64,000 bases of DNA, taken from Adineta vaga. Lineage: Eukaryota; Rotifera. The stretch is taken from NCBI GenBank assembly GCA_021613535.1, contig CP075495.1:13578001-13642000 (forward strand). The letters are read 5' to 3'. Under the pieces are notes generated by a model, which was not told where the DNA came from, did no database searches, and was given only the letters and a program-made list of their open reading frames with translations. Shown here one piece after another: positions 1-13,600 of this stretch. Both the position numbers and the translations under genes were made by a program. How positions within the stretch are numbered: position 1 is the first letter of the stretch; each line of letters begins with the position of its first letter.

Positions 1-180
1 CATCATTAAGAGTAGCATTCGTTCAATTTCTCTAGAGATTTCTTTCTTCCGTTTCTCGTTTTTTTCTTCTTTCTCACAGATCACAAATACTCTCACACAT
101 TTTGTTCACAAAAAAGCATCAATCAGTTCTTTTTTTTGTGTTTACTAAACGCTCACATATAAATACGACTATTAATCAAA

Positions 181-1130
181 ATGTGGCAAGCGTTCGAATC
201 ATCGATTCAAACATTAAATAAAGCTCGACGCTTGAATTTGAGTATAAGAAAAAGTGCAAGTAAATCAATTTCATTCGAAGAGATTATCATTTTCTTTTTC
301 AACATTATACTTTTCTTCTCGTATGTTATTTATAGAAAATCCAGCCGCCAAACATCTTGTCAGAAGACCAACATGTACTATAGCTGAATTGATGGGGAAA
401 ACAAAATTTTCTAAAGATGAAATCTGTCATTTATATCGAACATTTAAACAAGTATGTCTATTTGTTGTGTCTTGTTTTTTTGAATATGTATCTTATTGTA
501 TTAGGATTGTCCATCGGGTGAAGTAAGCAAAGCTCATTTTGCTGCAATTTTTGCAACATTATTTCCCAGTGGTGGTATGTAAATTTTTGTTTTGTTTTAT
601 ATTCTAATATATCAATCAATAAAAACTTCCATATTCAATTATAGAATGTTTTCGTTATTCAGTTTTTCTGTTTCGTAATATTGATCGAACAAATAGTGGT
701 TTTATTCGCTTCGAAGATCTTGTTATTACACTTTCAGTTTTAGTTCATGGTTCAATTGAAGAACGAATTTGTTGGATATTTGATTTATATGATTTAAATA
801 AAGATGGAATGATAACACGATTAGTACGATCTTCTTCGAAAGAAAAACTTCTTATTTTCTTCTTCTTTGAGGAATTATTGCAAATGGTTGCAGCTATTTT
901 CCAGTTAATTGTGCCTGTTTGTAAACTAAATTTTACATCGATTACAAGTGCTATCGAAGAACGAACTAATCAATTATTTGAAGTATCTGACTTTTTTTTC
1001 TTGTTAGTGTAGAAAATTTTTCTCTTTTTCCCCCCTCTTTAAGACATGGGATACACATGGAAATGGACATGTATATAAAGAAGATTTCATTCAATATTGT
1101 TTACAGGTTTGTTTAAGAGTTGACGAAGGT

Positions 1131-1161
<31 letters not shown>

Positions 1162-1232
1162 AAGTTAATATGATGTTCCTTCCTCAACAAGTAATAGTTT
1201 CCTTTTTTTCTGATAAGTAGGACAATTATTAA
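181..1232 (+). CDS. Kv channel-interacting protein (KChIP)-like EF-hand calcium sensor
   Basis: Seven exons join in frame: 181-259, 336-451, 505-574, 645-823, 872-982, 1044-1106 and 1221-1232. They give 209 residues, close to KChIP length. The neuronal calcium sensor core is plain: FSKDEICHLYRTFKQ, then DCPSGEVSKAHFAAIFATLF. EF-hand loops follow at DRTNSGFIRFED, DLNKDGMITRLE and DTHGNGHVYKED. In the known family these proteins bind the cytosolic N-terminus of Kv4 channels and change their gating, and some members (DREAM) also bind DNA. The first hand has lost its calcium ligands (CPSG), as is usual in the family. No MGxxxS myristoylation signal is present at the N-terminus (MWQAFESS). The last exon adds only DNY and a stop, so the usual C-terminal helix is shortened. 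The chosen ATG opens the first exon, which splices in phase to the conserved core. KChIP rather than another calcium sensor is likely but not proven. Confidence 0.82.
1138..1161 (+). repeat. (TC)n microsatellite in the last KChIP intron
   Basis: An uninterrupted run of TC dinucleotides lies inside the 114-nt terminal intron, upstream of the acceptor at 1219-1220. It may act as an extended polypyrimidine tract. Confidence 0.9.
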
Positions 1233-3013
1233 CGAAAATGACTGTGTTGATCACGCATCAAATATCCTTTCGAGGTATTGAAATCTTCAGGGAAATAATG
1301 GTTTATATCCGATGAACAAATCGTTCGAAAATTTTCTTTCAATTGCGTTTCGATAAAATCTCAATCATGTTGAACAACAAAAAAGGACAATGCTCTACTC
1401 TGACATACTAACAAATTCATATAGTATTTTCATTCATAGTAATTTTTCAGTTAGATTAACTATGATTAATGATCACAGATTTCATTGTTGAATGTTCAGT
1501 GATTATTATGAAATAGAACAATTGAATTTTTGCCTGATGATCTGAAAATGCGCATTTTCGTCCGAGTATATATTCCAAATCAATCAATGAAATGATACTT
1601 GAGGCTATAGATAATAGGATAGAGGAAGGGGGTGGTAAAGAAAGAATGCGATTGATTTACAATAAATAGAGATGAGAATATACTTTGGTAAGAGAGAAAT
1701 AAACTAGCTGTCATATCATATCTCATAATAAAAACAAATAACTCAAAGATAATCTACATAATCGAAGGAATATCACATACTGGTATAGTTATACTAATCG
1801 GAGAAAAATTTCTTTGTTTATTGTATTTTTCTTTCCTAATCTTCGAAGAAGAATAACATTTAGTTACCTAAAATTGAATCATCTATTATAAAGATTAACC
1901 ATTGCCGTAGCTAATCCAAAGGAAACCTTTTCAAACATGATGTTTTATTTATTTTAGAATGAAACCATTCAAAAGTCGATGGAAATGCTAAAATCGAACA
2001 TATGTTCTTAATTGTAAAAATGATTATATTTTTTCTTCTATTCTTCTTATTCTCAAAAAAAAACAGAAAGAAAAACAAATGCGCATACAGAAAAATATTT
2101 TGTATACACACAAGTGACAATACACGTGGTGTTCACAATTCAAAATTAAAAAGCTAAAAAAAAAACGAAGCAAAAGGCGAGTCTCTGATTAGTACGAAAT
2201 CAAATCAGAAATAGAAAAGAAAACATTGAATTTACTGATATATCCCTGAGAGTGACAGTTATAGATAAACAGGAAAAGGACAACACAGACACATGTATAT
2301 ATGAAGTGCATAGTTTATAGCTCAATACATTGCATTAAAAACATTGTTCAAGCCAATCGTGTCGATAATAATGAAATATTTATAGATATATGTATATATA
2401 TATATATATATTAAATATGTAACTCCTTAGTTGTTTTATCAAAAATGAAGGAAAAAACACAAGTATCATGAATTCGCCAAACATCTGCCTGTTTCGTCGA
2501 TCGATTAGTCGGTCAAGGAAAAAACAAACCAAAAAAGAAAAAAGCAAACAACTATTAAAATTTAGAAGAATAATGCAATGGAGCACGGACAAAGAAGAGA
2601 AAGAGATAATGGCACAACTCTCTAATTGATAGATAAGTGGGTTTTTTTTTTCGAAATTCAAAGATAGAGAAGTAAAGAGATAGGATGTGTCACTGTTTTT
2701 TCCGAAAAAAAACGAAATATTTTCGTTACAAATATGGCTATCGGCAATTTTTTTTTCTTCATACAAACACTGTTATTCAAAGGTGACTAAGGGAAAAAGG
2801 AGAAAAAGAAATTTTGTATGTGCTTGTTTGTAACAACAAATAAAAAGAAAACTGTACAAAATATCTCTATTAACACGCAAAACGAAAAAAAATGAGAAAT
2901 AGAGAATAATGTCGGACCTGAGTGATAAAGAAAAAATGAACACATTTTCAAATTCATGTGTTATATGTGAAAAAAACATTTTTGAGTATTATGGTTTTAT
3001 TTTTTATTGAAAA
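1233..3013. other. Noncoding interval between two convergent genes
   Basis: These 1.8 kb lie between the stops of the KChIP-like gene (+) and the NR5A gene (-). I see only AT-rich sequence, A and T homopolymers and a TA microsatellite near 2395-2411. No open frame shows splice-compatible coding character. It probably holds both 3' UTRs. Confidence 0.6.
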
Positions 3014-4687
3014 TTAATTATTTGCTTGTAAACCATTGAGCATTTCGCCAAGTAAACAACCATCAAGAAGTTTACCATCATGTTTACGATCGATTAATTG
3101 TAATAATTTTTTTAAATCATTACCAACAAGACGAACATCGGGTAATTTAAGTAAAATACATGCAAATTTTTCTTGTTCATTTGTTGGAATTTGTGATTGA
3201 GTTGAAGATGTATTAGATGTTGATGAACTATTATTATGATCTGTTGTATATTCACCTAATGCGTTAGTAATCTTCTCTTGAACTTCTTCGATTAAACTCG
3301 ATTCAGTAACACCTTGAACATCTAAAATCATTCGATATGAAACAAGAATTATTTTCTATCAACGAACAAAAAATGAATTTAATTGCTAACCTGGATCAAA
3401 TAGTACAAGATATTTGAGTGCTAAATATTCCGGATACTAAATAACAGATAAGAAATTTATCTGGAAAGAAAAATATCGAATGAAATACATACTTGCCATT
3501 GTAGTTGTCGAAAATCATTCACACATTGTAAATATCTTTCAGCTAGTTTTTTAACAGCTGGATTTTGAATTAAATTTATATTTAATAATTGACCATTTGC
3601 CTTTAAAAACGAAACGAAAGCAAAAGAATGATGAAAAGAAAATGAACAAGAAAGTTTTAACTTACACTAACGATACAATTTACACATGTTTCTTTTGGTT
3701 GTTGACATTGTTTCCATATTAAATCGATAATTAAAATTTCAATCCAAGCTGCTTTTAATAATTTTATCTGATTATCAATCTATTGAAAATAGAGAATAGA
3801 ATTTTCTTTTTCTGTAACAAATCAAGATCAAATCTTACTTGAATATCTTTAAAATATAACGATTGTCGTGCCTAAATTTTCAATAAAGATTTAAATCAAT
3901 CTGGATACTTCATTTGAAAATCTTACCCAATCAACCATAAGAAAACATAATTTATCTAGAAGTGAACATACAACTAAGATATCACCATCATCACGTGTTA
4001 AATCAATATGTATTTGTTGTATATCTTCAATATAACGTACTTCCGTACACTAGAAATAATATCAATGAAATAGAATTGAAGAAATCTTCATGAAAATCTC
4101 TTACTCGATAAGCCTGATCAGATTCAATTAGTTTTGTTAAAATTTCTGGTATATTATTCGTTTCATTTGTAACGTAATTGTGTCCAAGATAGTGATGATT
4201 ATAAAAATAAAGTGATGATGATCCATTATGATTATCTGTATTCATTGGATCATTCGAAGCCATGGATTGTTGTTGCATGGTTAATGTACTTAGAATGGAT
4301 GATGGATTTAATGATGGATTATTTGTACTTGTTACAGTTGTTGTTGGTGAGGATATTTGATAATCAAGTAATTTCGATGATAATTGTCCAACAGGTGATG
4401 AACTCGAATTTGATGAACCTGAGGGTGGATTACTGTTACTAGTTGATGTATTTGTTGATGAAACACCTGTTGGTAAGGATGATGATGATGATGGTGGTAG
4501 AAGTAAGGAAGGTGGTGAATGTCCATAGTTTGTTGATGAATTTTTATAATATGAATTGAATGGATTCAATTGAAATGGTGGCATACGTGTATTATTTGGA
4601 ACATTTGGATTCGTATTAAAAAAATCTGGGTAAACATTGAATGATGATGTTGATGATGAAGATTTCTGCTGCTGCTGCTGTTGTTGC

Positions 4688-4722
<35 letters not shown>

Positions 4723-6339
4723 CTGTTGATGTGACGACTGATAATGATGTTGATGATGTGCCGAAGATGGATGATGTGGATGATGATTTTGATGATGTAC
4801 ATGTGACGCGTGAGCAATATTTGTTGGCGTTTGTAAACTCGAATAGATATGTTGAAATGGATGAAGATTTGGTTGTTCAGGTTCAGATTTAACTTGCATA
4901 CTATTGCCATTTGTTACACCAGTTATATCTAATGGTGATTGACCACTATCCATACCATTACCATTTGGTAGGTTTTGTTGTGCTTTAACCATACTAACAA
5001 AATGTTGTCTCATTATTTGTTGCCGCAATGCTCGACTACGACGATATAATGGACCAAATTTATTTCTTCCACCTCGAACACGATTTTCTCGAACAGCTTC
5101 TAATTTCATGCCAACTTGAAGACATTTTTTAAATCGACAAAAAGCACAACGTTTACGTTGAGTTTTATCTATTTGACATTGTTGTTTATCAATACATTGG
5201 TAATTTTTCTTGTTTTGTACTGTTCGTTTAAAAAATCCTAAATTAGAAAAAAAGAAACATATATATGTAAATATACATTTTTTCTTTCAAATCCAAATTT
5301 ACCTTTGCAGGATTCACACGTCAAGAGACCATAATGAAAACCGCTGACTTTATCACCACAGACAGGACATAAATCATTAAAACCAAATTTAACATCTAGT
5401 CCAACGTCCGGTGATGGCACATCCAGAACACCTGGACCTAAATCATAAATCACAAATAATTTTATTAACGATTCATTATTTTCTTTGTTTCTTTCTATGT
5501 TTAATTCTTCTATGTCGATGACAAATAAATGCATTAAATTTCACTTCTGTTATATTTTACTTTAGGATGATTGTAAAAGGAAAAAAAGAAACGATCAGTT
5601 TTCTAAATCAATATACATAAACGTACACACATATGACAACTATCGTATTTGATTACTTAAGAATTATCTAGTTTTTTTCTGTCTTTCTGATTACAAAATT
5701 CAGTTCTGCCCTCATTTTTCTCTTTCATTAATTCCATGGTAAAAATGATTAAACTACTAGTTAATTGCATGACATATGTGTACATATACACACACATACG
5801 TCACTTTTTCTCCTACAACACTAGCGGTCATAATAAATCGCTTCCTTTGCGACACGCGTGTGTGCATATTCATTGAAAATGTAAGATAGATGAGGTACAG
5901 AAAATAAACGTATATATATATATATATATATGTCGATAGATAGATGAAGTGAGTCGAAAAGTTGCGTAAACGAGCAAAGTCAACAGCTGTGCATACACAT
6001 GAATGAACAAAAAACCTCTATGAAAAAGAAATAAAAAAGCTTTTGTTGTAATTATGACAACGATGTTGGTGGTGGTGGTGGTGGCGGCGACATGAGAATT
6101 TACTCACATATCGAGTCCGGACGCGGCCGCTTTCGATGTGTAGCTTTTTTTGACCTTTTTTCTTCTTGTTCTGTGCACTCGTCGCCAGCACACATCACTA
6201 ACATACTATTACAATAACTACAACTACTTCTGCACATATCCTCGTACTCATACAAGTCGATGATGAGGAGGGATGTGAGGAACATAGAAAGACGCAACAT
6301 CGTTACTATTTCTGTGTTCTATGTTCATACACGAATGTG

Positions 6340-6380
<41 letters not shown>

Positions 6381-8883
6381 ATACATCGTTCTTTTTCTTA
6401 ACGGTGCAAAGACGTAACATGAATGTGTAGATGATGAACATCTTTTCTTTTCAAATAATTGTTCGATGATGACAATGATGATGATGACGTCGATTGAAAT
6501 TTGAGCGAATTGTGCATAGTGTCCTTGCGCAACATCGTTAATCGTTTGGACAAACAAAGCACCGTGCACTTCTCGGTGGATATACATATGTATGTGTATG
6601 TGTCGCGCGCGGGCGCTCGCTCGCATTCATTAAACCATTTCGCATTTAATCGAGTCGAGCCAAGTTTCAGTCCGGACTCAAAGCTCGGCTAATGACAAGG
6701 ACATCTACCTAGTTAAATGCGACTGTGATTACAAGGACATTTAACTCATCAAAAAAGTAGTGATAGAACAATGTGTATGTGAAACACCTGATGATAATGA
6801 TAATATGAAATGACATGGGTTCCTTTTTTTTCTCGAATGATAAAGGTATACAATGAAGCCGTAAAGATTGAACAGCTTTTTTTTCGAATGATAATAAAGT
6901 ATGAAAAAATAAATAAATTGAAAGCTTACCCATCCGGGGAGCGAACTGTGAGGTGGTGATCTTTGGTGGTTGTTGTTGTTGTTAGGGTCAAATGTAATGG
7001 TTGAAAATCAGCTTGTGCTCGTCGTCTTTTTTTCTCGTTTATTCTATTTCTCTTTCTCTCGTTTGCTCGTTTACTCTCTTGTACTTGGTTTTCTCGTTCT
7101 CAGTTAGTGGTCGATATCGAAGGATAAATACTGCGTAACATTTGTATGTTATGCTCAGCGCACCCAATTTTTCTTCCGTAGTGATATGATGTTGCTGATG
7201 CTACTCGTCCAACAACGCCAACGTAGCATATGTATTGTAGTATGTGTATGTATCGCAATGATGGTGGTAGTAGTCGACGTTGTCAGTAGTAGAGTGTGCT
7301 ACGCGAACTATTTTGCTTATTCTTTTTTCTTTCTTCTTTTGCACTACTGCCGCCACCATTATCGCTCCTTCGTTGATTCTTTTTCTCTATTTTTTTCTTT
7401 CTTTTTTTTCTTTCTTTCTCCTTTGTATGAGTGTGCATGTATGTATGAATGTGCAATGACGCCCATGAACCGATGACCATGTACATATTGCAGCAGAAAC
7501 AGCAGTGCAGATGAGAGCGAGAGAGAGAGAAAGAGAAAGAACGAGTGCAATACGCGCAACTACTACTATTGTTTTACCACCCTATTTTACTTCTTTTGCT
7601 TTTTTTTCTTTTTCTTTACTTCGTCTTTCTCCCCCTTTTGTATGTGTACATATATGTTCAACATAAGATGACGACGTCATCGAAAAGAAAAAGATGAGCT
7701 GCTTGCACATAGGCAAACTAGCAAGCGCGCACTTTACATCAACGTCATCATAAAAAAAAGAAATTACAGTTCGCTCCGAACGCAATATGCACGAGCGAGA
7801 GGGAGAGAGAAGGGTACAACTTCCTCTTGAGCTTATATATATATACGCAATTATATGATGGTTACTTTGCCTTCTGCCGTTATTTACTTCTGAACATATA
7901 AACCTTTGAAATTATTTCTCTTTTCCTTTAGTTCATATATTCAAAACGTATGTACTAAAACAGGCAGCAGAAAATTGATTTGACTGCAATCTATGAATTG
8001 GTCAAGATTGTCATTAGTGTATGATGTTTGCTTTTTATGAATGACTTTTTTTTAACTAACCGTTTTATTTTTCTCTTATGACAACAATGACCGTAGACAT
8101 CTAGGTCATTCATGTGTTCTTTATCGTCAACGACTGTCTGTCTGGGTGTCTGGCTGACCATCGGCTGGACATTATTCTATTCAGTTGTCGACATGATAGG
8201 AAGACAAAAAAAAGCTCCGAATGTGAATGCACTCGGTCGTTCGATCGGTCAGTAAAGTACATATTGGCCAGACGATTGTTCGTTCACTATGTGCGTAACC
8301 TTATATACGAAGGGCATATGCAGATGGTCAGACATACTCAAGAGAATAGTTAAGTGAAACACTTGAGACAGACATGTTCTCTTATTGGTAGATGGAAACA
8401 TGAAGATTAAACGATACAACCTTATTCAACATCTCAACAAATGAATCTTTGAATAGATGAATAGACAACAATGTATATCTCTATATGTTGACATTGAACA
8501 TCGTAAAAGATAATCTCTATTCATCGAGTTTACATAATCACATACATTCATTACTTAACGAGTTGTTGAAGCTTACCATTTTTCTTGATAGATTTCTTTT
8601 GTCTTGTTGTGTCTGTTCTATTTGTATCATCAATACTATATTGTATTGAATCATCTTCATCATCATCTTCGTCATCATCATTCTCAGTTTCTTCTCTCTC
8701 ATCTTCATTTTGATAATTATTATCATCAACATCAAGAAGATCATCAAGTGATTGTGGTGTTTTCATCATAACATTCGTATCGTCAATCGATTTGTCTGAT
8801 TCATTATTTGATTCTAATGTATGAAGTTTTTTGTTGGAATTTGATCGTAAATAATTCGTTTGTTGAAGTTTACATTTATTCAT
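3014..8883 (-). CDS. NR5A / FTZ-F1-class nuclear receptor
   Basis: The two-zinc-finger DNA-binding domain is complete: [20 protein letters not shown] followed by [17 protein letters not shown] and the second finger. It is followed by the FTZ-F1 box ([20 protein letters not shown]), which identifies NR5A receptors (SF-1, LRH-1, Drosophila ftz-f1). These are nuclear factors that usually bind DNA as monomers. A long Gln/His/Ser/Asn-rich hinge follows (4140-4960). The ligand-binding domain is spread over exons at about 3926-4050, 3842-3870, 3668-3780, 3495-3600, 3391-3436 and 3014-3325. It ends in the AF-2 helix LLGEMLNG, like LLIEML of vertebrate NR5A. The long form starts at 8883 with an acidic 102-residue exon (8577-8883) ending in phase 1 (AAT G), which fits the acceptor at 5437. 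A short form can start at 6933 (ATG G, same phase). Family assignment is firm; which start is used is inferred. Confidence 0.9.
4660..4731 (-). repeat. CAG/CAA repeat encoding polyglutamine in the NR5A hinge
   Basis: A CAG/CAA tract encodes about 22 consecutive glutamines, preceded by a His-rich stretch ([20 protein letters not shown]) and followed by Ser-rich sequence. Mixed CAG and CAA codons suggest a selected protein tract rather than a recent pure expansion. The opposite strand is open here only as a shadow of the repeat. Confidence 0.9.
5438..6929 (-). other. Large 5' intron of NR5A with microsatellites
   Basis: This 1.5-kb stretch would be intron in both isoforms. It carries a TA run (about 5911-5932), a GGT run near 6068-6086 and a compound (TA)n(TG)n block near 6341-6380. 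I see no conserved coding sequence. It is a candidate location for regulatory elements. Confidence 0.5.
6930..6933 (-). promoter_or_regulatory. Alternative NR5A start codon and splice donor
   Basis: The sequence ATGG followed by GTAAGC offers a start codon plus one base, then a consensus donor. This leaves the same phase as the distal acidic exon, so joining to 5437 gives M-G-P-G-V-L-D directly ahead of the DNA-binding domain. An in-frame TAA lies upstream, beyond a CAA run, so this ATG is the first in its frame. It suggests a second, internal promoter giving a short isoform. Confidence 0.5.
6934..8576 (-). other. Intron or intergenic region between the two NR5A first exons
   Basis: This 1.6-kb noncoding stretch contains polypyrimidine tracts (7380-7420, 7560-7640), GA-rich blocks and short TA repeats. 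It would be intron for the long isoform and promoter for the short one. No exon with acceptable splice sites and coding character was found. Confidence 0.5.
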
Positions 8884-10619
8884 TTTGTTAAAATAATCAT
8901 TTCAATTTGAATATTTCGATTCTAAAATAGATAGAAGAAAAAACGAAGAGATATAAATGAAAATGAATGCTTCTAGCATTTTCTTTGTTTTCATTTCTTA
9001 TTCATTATTATTTCGTTTTTTTTCCTTCGAACATAAAAGTAATGACAAACAGTTGACGTTCGTTTTTTCTATATAAATTAGCTCTATATAAGTTATGCTC
9101 CATTGATTTTCATTTATTATCAAAAACGAAGAAACCAAAAAGATAACACATATTCATATAACGAGTGTCATTTCTCTCTCTCCCCCCCTCCCTCCTTCTT
9201 CGCTTATGTATATACACAATTACAATTGAACTTACATAGAAAATATCAAGATGAATATTGTAAATCATGTATTGGACTTGTTAAAGATATGTTGTTTTCA
9301 GAAATAATTTGCATCATTTTTCTTATTTCATTATCTTCAATCAACTACAATGTTCTAAAAACAAAGACAAAAGTAGTTTCGGAAAAAAATAGAGTTGATG
9401 GGTGTATCGTCAAGGACGGTTATATACGTATAGATATATAAATATGTAAGTGTAAGATCGACAGGAGTAAAAAGTCCTTGACGAAAGAAATAACCTTCGA
9501 ATAACTAGAATGAATGACAGTACAAGGTGGTGATAGGTATTGCCACGAGATAGATTTAACATCGATGAAAATCATCACTACCTGAATTATACGTATAGAG
9601 AGAGATACATTTGACATTCGAGTAAAAAAATATAAATAAACAAAAAAAAACGCATTATATAAGATTGCTTTTTATTGATTGGTTTAAATGTGAACAACCA
9701 ATAGAATATTGATGTAGAAGTTTGTCGCTCGTATTTTCAGAATGTCTTTTTTTTTAAAGAAGTTTCCAGACAATATAAGTTCATTGAAGTGCATTTTATT
9801 CAAATGACTAACGTTAATCATCATAAGGGTTCAACGTAATCTTGCGTAAGTATGATGGTTGATGTGCGCGCGCACACGCATAGAATACGGAATGGATACC
9901 CTCAGTAGCTTTCCTCTCAACATTGTAATAAAGATCGATTATCAAAAATCTTCTAGATAGAAGATAATAATTGTACACTAAGATACATTTTAGAGATGGA
10001 TATATATTGTATATAATGTTCAAAAGAATTATCCGAATTCCTTTTGAAGAACAAGACGATAAAGACTATTTATCTGCACAAAATATTCATTAAAATATAA
10101 GAATGAATGTATGTCATAAAACTAATTCATAATGTTCTTCCAAAACTAGTAACCTTAATAGTAAATAACGAAAAAGAAAACTATTTGATTACTCTTTTAA
10201 GGTAACATATAAGTCGATTAAAATAAACTCATCGCGTAGAAATGATAGCACATTTCTCACATTCAACTTATCTACTTATTCATAACTAAAGCAGAAAAGC
10301 ACGAATGATCAATATTGACAATATCTCTTTTGTAAATGCTTAAGTTTTTTTTTCTTCTAAAAAGCTACTTGATACCTTGAAAATAGATTATCAACAAAAT
10401 ATCATATAACTAACTGGTTGAATTTTAATACAGAATATAACAAAGATTAGATTACATGAAAGTAGTTCTATTGACAAATATTCTACTATATGTACATGCC
10501 TATTTTACTGAATATAAGAATCTTAATGAAACTGTTTGAGTTTATATAATGAAGAGAAAGAAAAACAAAGCAGTTAATTAATCTGATATTGATCAATAAA
10601 CTTTGATTTTCATTTACAA
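8884..10619. other. Divergent intergenic region, NR5A to DNAI4
   Basis: This is about 1.7 kb between divergently transcribed genes. Open frames here are short and low-complexity. It presumably holds the 5' UTR and promoter of the long NR5A transcript and of DNAI4. I see no RNA gene or repeat family. Confidence 0.5.
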
Positions 10620-13600
10620 ATGTCTTGTGGTCGTCATCGTCGTCGACCGAAACTTTCGTCAACATTGAATTCACGATTTCATGAGTCTTTTCTGATAAAT
10701 AAACAATCAACTTCGAAAAATTCTTATTCCTCACATAGTAAAAAAAGTGATCATTCAGAAAATTCACCCAAACAAATATTACCAAATGATCATCTTGATT
10801 TGAATCGTTGTCGAGTAATTCATAGTATCTTTTATTGACATTGCTGTACATTTAGTTATGTATACTTTTTTGAAGATCTTAGATGAAAATGGTGATGATG
10901 TTACACCTCGACGAATAACAGATTATGTACGAATAAATATACCAAAACGTCATGAAGATGAGAAATCAGTAATAGAAACAATGAATAAACGAACGATGGA
11001 TACTCAGGAACGATCAGTTTCTGAAAAAAGCATTATTGGTAATACAAATCTAACTACGTCAAAGTCTCATAAATTTCAAACTGATACATTATTTTCAACT
11101 AGGTGAACATATATAAATTCGTATCGAAAGAAAAAAACTCATTTGTATAATTGATTTAGAGAAAAAGTTACACTTGATATCGGTACAAAAATTATAATGG
11201 AAAGTGAATATCTATTTAGTAAAACACACAATGATCGAACACCTCGTACGGATAGTTCTAATCAAATCGTGCCAGCAACATTTCTTCCTGGTTAGCATCA
11301 TGAGATTGCGTAAAAGAACTTTTTTTTTCTGAATGATAGAACATGTGATGTAGGACTTGATCTACAATCGACAGAATCACTAATGGATTTTATTGAATTA
11401 AATGAAACAGGAACTATGTTTATTCTAAATCTAAATAGTTCTGTAGTTACTCATAATGATCATGATGAATACAATACCATCAAAGAAAAGAACGAGATTT
11501 ATTTAGAAGTAAGAGATATTCGTTTGGATCGGAAATGGAAGTCACATAATTCAGTTTTTTTCTTTTCAGTTATGTAAAACTAAACGTAATAATGATTTAT
11601 ATGTTGATCGTGGTATGCAAACATTTAATAATTTACCCAAACATGAACATATAATCACTGATTCTTTGTGGACTCGTGTAAGTAGTTAATTTACTCTTCG
11701 ATTAAGTTTCATATATTTATTATAGTCACAACAATCATGGGCTAATGCATGGGATATGTATGATTCTACAATGGAAGCAGAACGATATGAAGGGAAAAGT
11801 AGATGATTAATATCTCTTACAAACGAAATGTTTTACAGTTTGTATTTGAATAGTCTATCGGCAATATTTAATGTATAATAAAAACGATGTTAACGATAAT
11901 AAACTTAAACTTGAAGAAAATCCAAAGTTTAATAGACAAAGAACAATGCTATCTATTGAATCATCTTCACAAAGTAAAATGAATAGATGTGCATTTTATA
12001 CTGTCATTGTATTTGAGATTTTAGATTCATCGACACTTTTCTCTCAAGAATCATTAGTTAACATGATTCCATCAAAAGCACATTGTTTTGAATTAGATTC
12101 AAATCATAAAAATCAAGTAACTACATTAAACATCTTTTCCTACTTGATTTTCATTGATTTACTCATTACAGTTACCTGAGATCGATGTTGATGCATTTAT
12201 TATGGAACGTATTCTTAATTTAAATGTGTATCATAAAAAACAAGCTGTTTATCAAGGTTTAGATGCAATGTTCGATGTTAATCGTTTATCTGTTATCACA
12301 AACGATGATAATACCTATTTTCATAGTAGAAAAAATTCATCGTTCATGAAAACTATGACTGTCACGCTCAAACGTTTATGGAATTATGCTAGTTTTCTTA
12401 CACATGGTCGAAACGTTTCATGTTTATGTTGGAATGAACGAAATCATGTAGAGTTTATGAATAACATTATTGGTAATGTTAAACTCTTCATTCTTGTAGA
12501 ATTTATTAGCAGTTGGTTATGGTAAATTTCAATACAATGATGAAAAAGAAGGTTTGATATGAATTCATTTGTCTAGTTTCATTCGTGTTCATTTAAAGGT
12601 CTTGTCTGTTGTTGGAACGTTAAAAATCTTGAAGTATATACATTTTTTTGTTATACCATTACTAACCTAATTTTTATTATTGAAGTTTCCTGAACGTTAT
12701 TATCAAACTGATGGTGGTGTTACATCATTATCATTCTCACATAAACGTCCAAATCTATTAACTGTAAATATTAAATTGAAATTTTATTTGAAAATTTATA
12801 TTTTCAATAAGGTTGGTCTATTCAATGGAAATATATGTATCTTTGATTTAAATCAAAATAATACATCTGCAATTGTTGATACCTAGTTCGTATGATTAGC
12901 AATGAAGTTGCTTAAGATTTAGTCCTGTTTTTAAGTGAATATATTCATAAACATACAAGTCCGGTCTGGCAAATAGCATGGAGCGAACAAGATCATTCCA
13001 CTGAAATAGATACTATTGAAGTATTAATATCCATTTCATCGGATAGTCGTATTACTCAATGGATATTACGCAAAGACTTTGAAGCTACGGGTAAATTCAA
13101 GTGAAATTATTGATTATTGTATTTTCGAAAAAACACAATCTAGATCTGATGCGTTTAAAACCTCATGTGTCTTCTGAACTATCAGAAAATAACAATGGAA
13201 TTCATACCAATACAAGTTTTGTTGGTGGTCTTTGTTTTGACATACATCCCAATGATAAAACAATGTTCGTAATTATTATTATTATATTATTGAAAAAGAA
13301 GAAACATTTTTGGAATTTTTCAGTTATTTATGTGGTACCGATAATGGTCTTATTCATCGTTGTTCGACATTGTACAATGAAAAATATTTAGAGTCTTATA
13401 TAGGTCATACAGGACCTATTTATAAAGTTCATTGGTCTCCATTTGTTGAAAATATCTTTTTAAGTGCTAGTGCTGATTGGACAATAAGATTATGGATGAT
13501 TGAACATTATCAAGCATGTATGATATTTTCATCATCAAATTCGAAAATGTTTTTCGATGTTATTTGGTCACCAAAATCGTCGACTATGTTTTGTTGTGTT

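Noticed and set aside
4641-4892. Open frame on + rich in Ala, Val and Asp
   Set aside because: It is the antisense shadow of the Gln/His repeat of the NR5A hinge and has no independent support.
9103-9441. 112-residue open frame on +
   Set aside because: Composition is that of AT-rich noncoding DNA, with a CT-repeat segment; no domain or partner exon.
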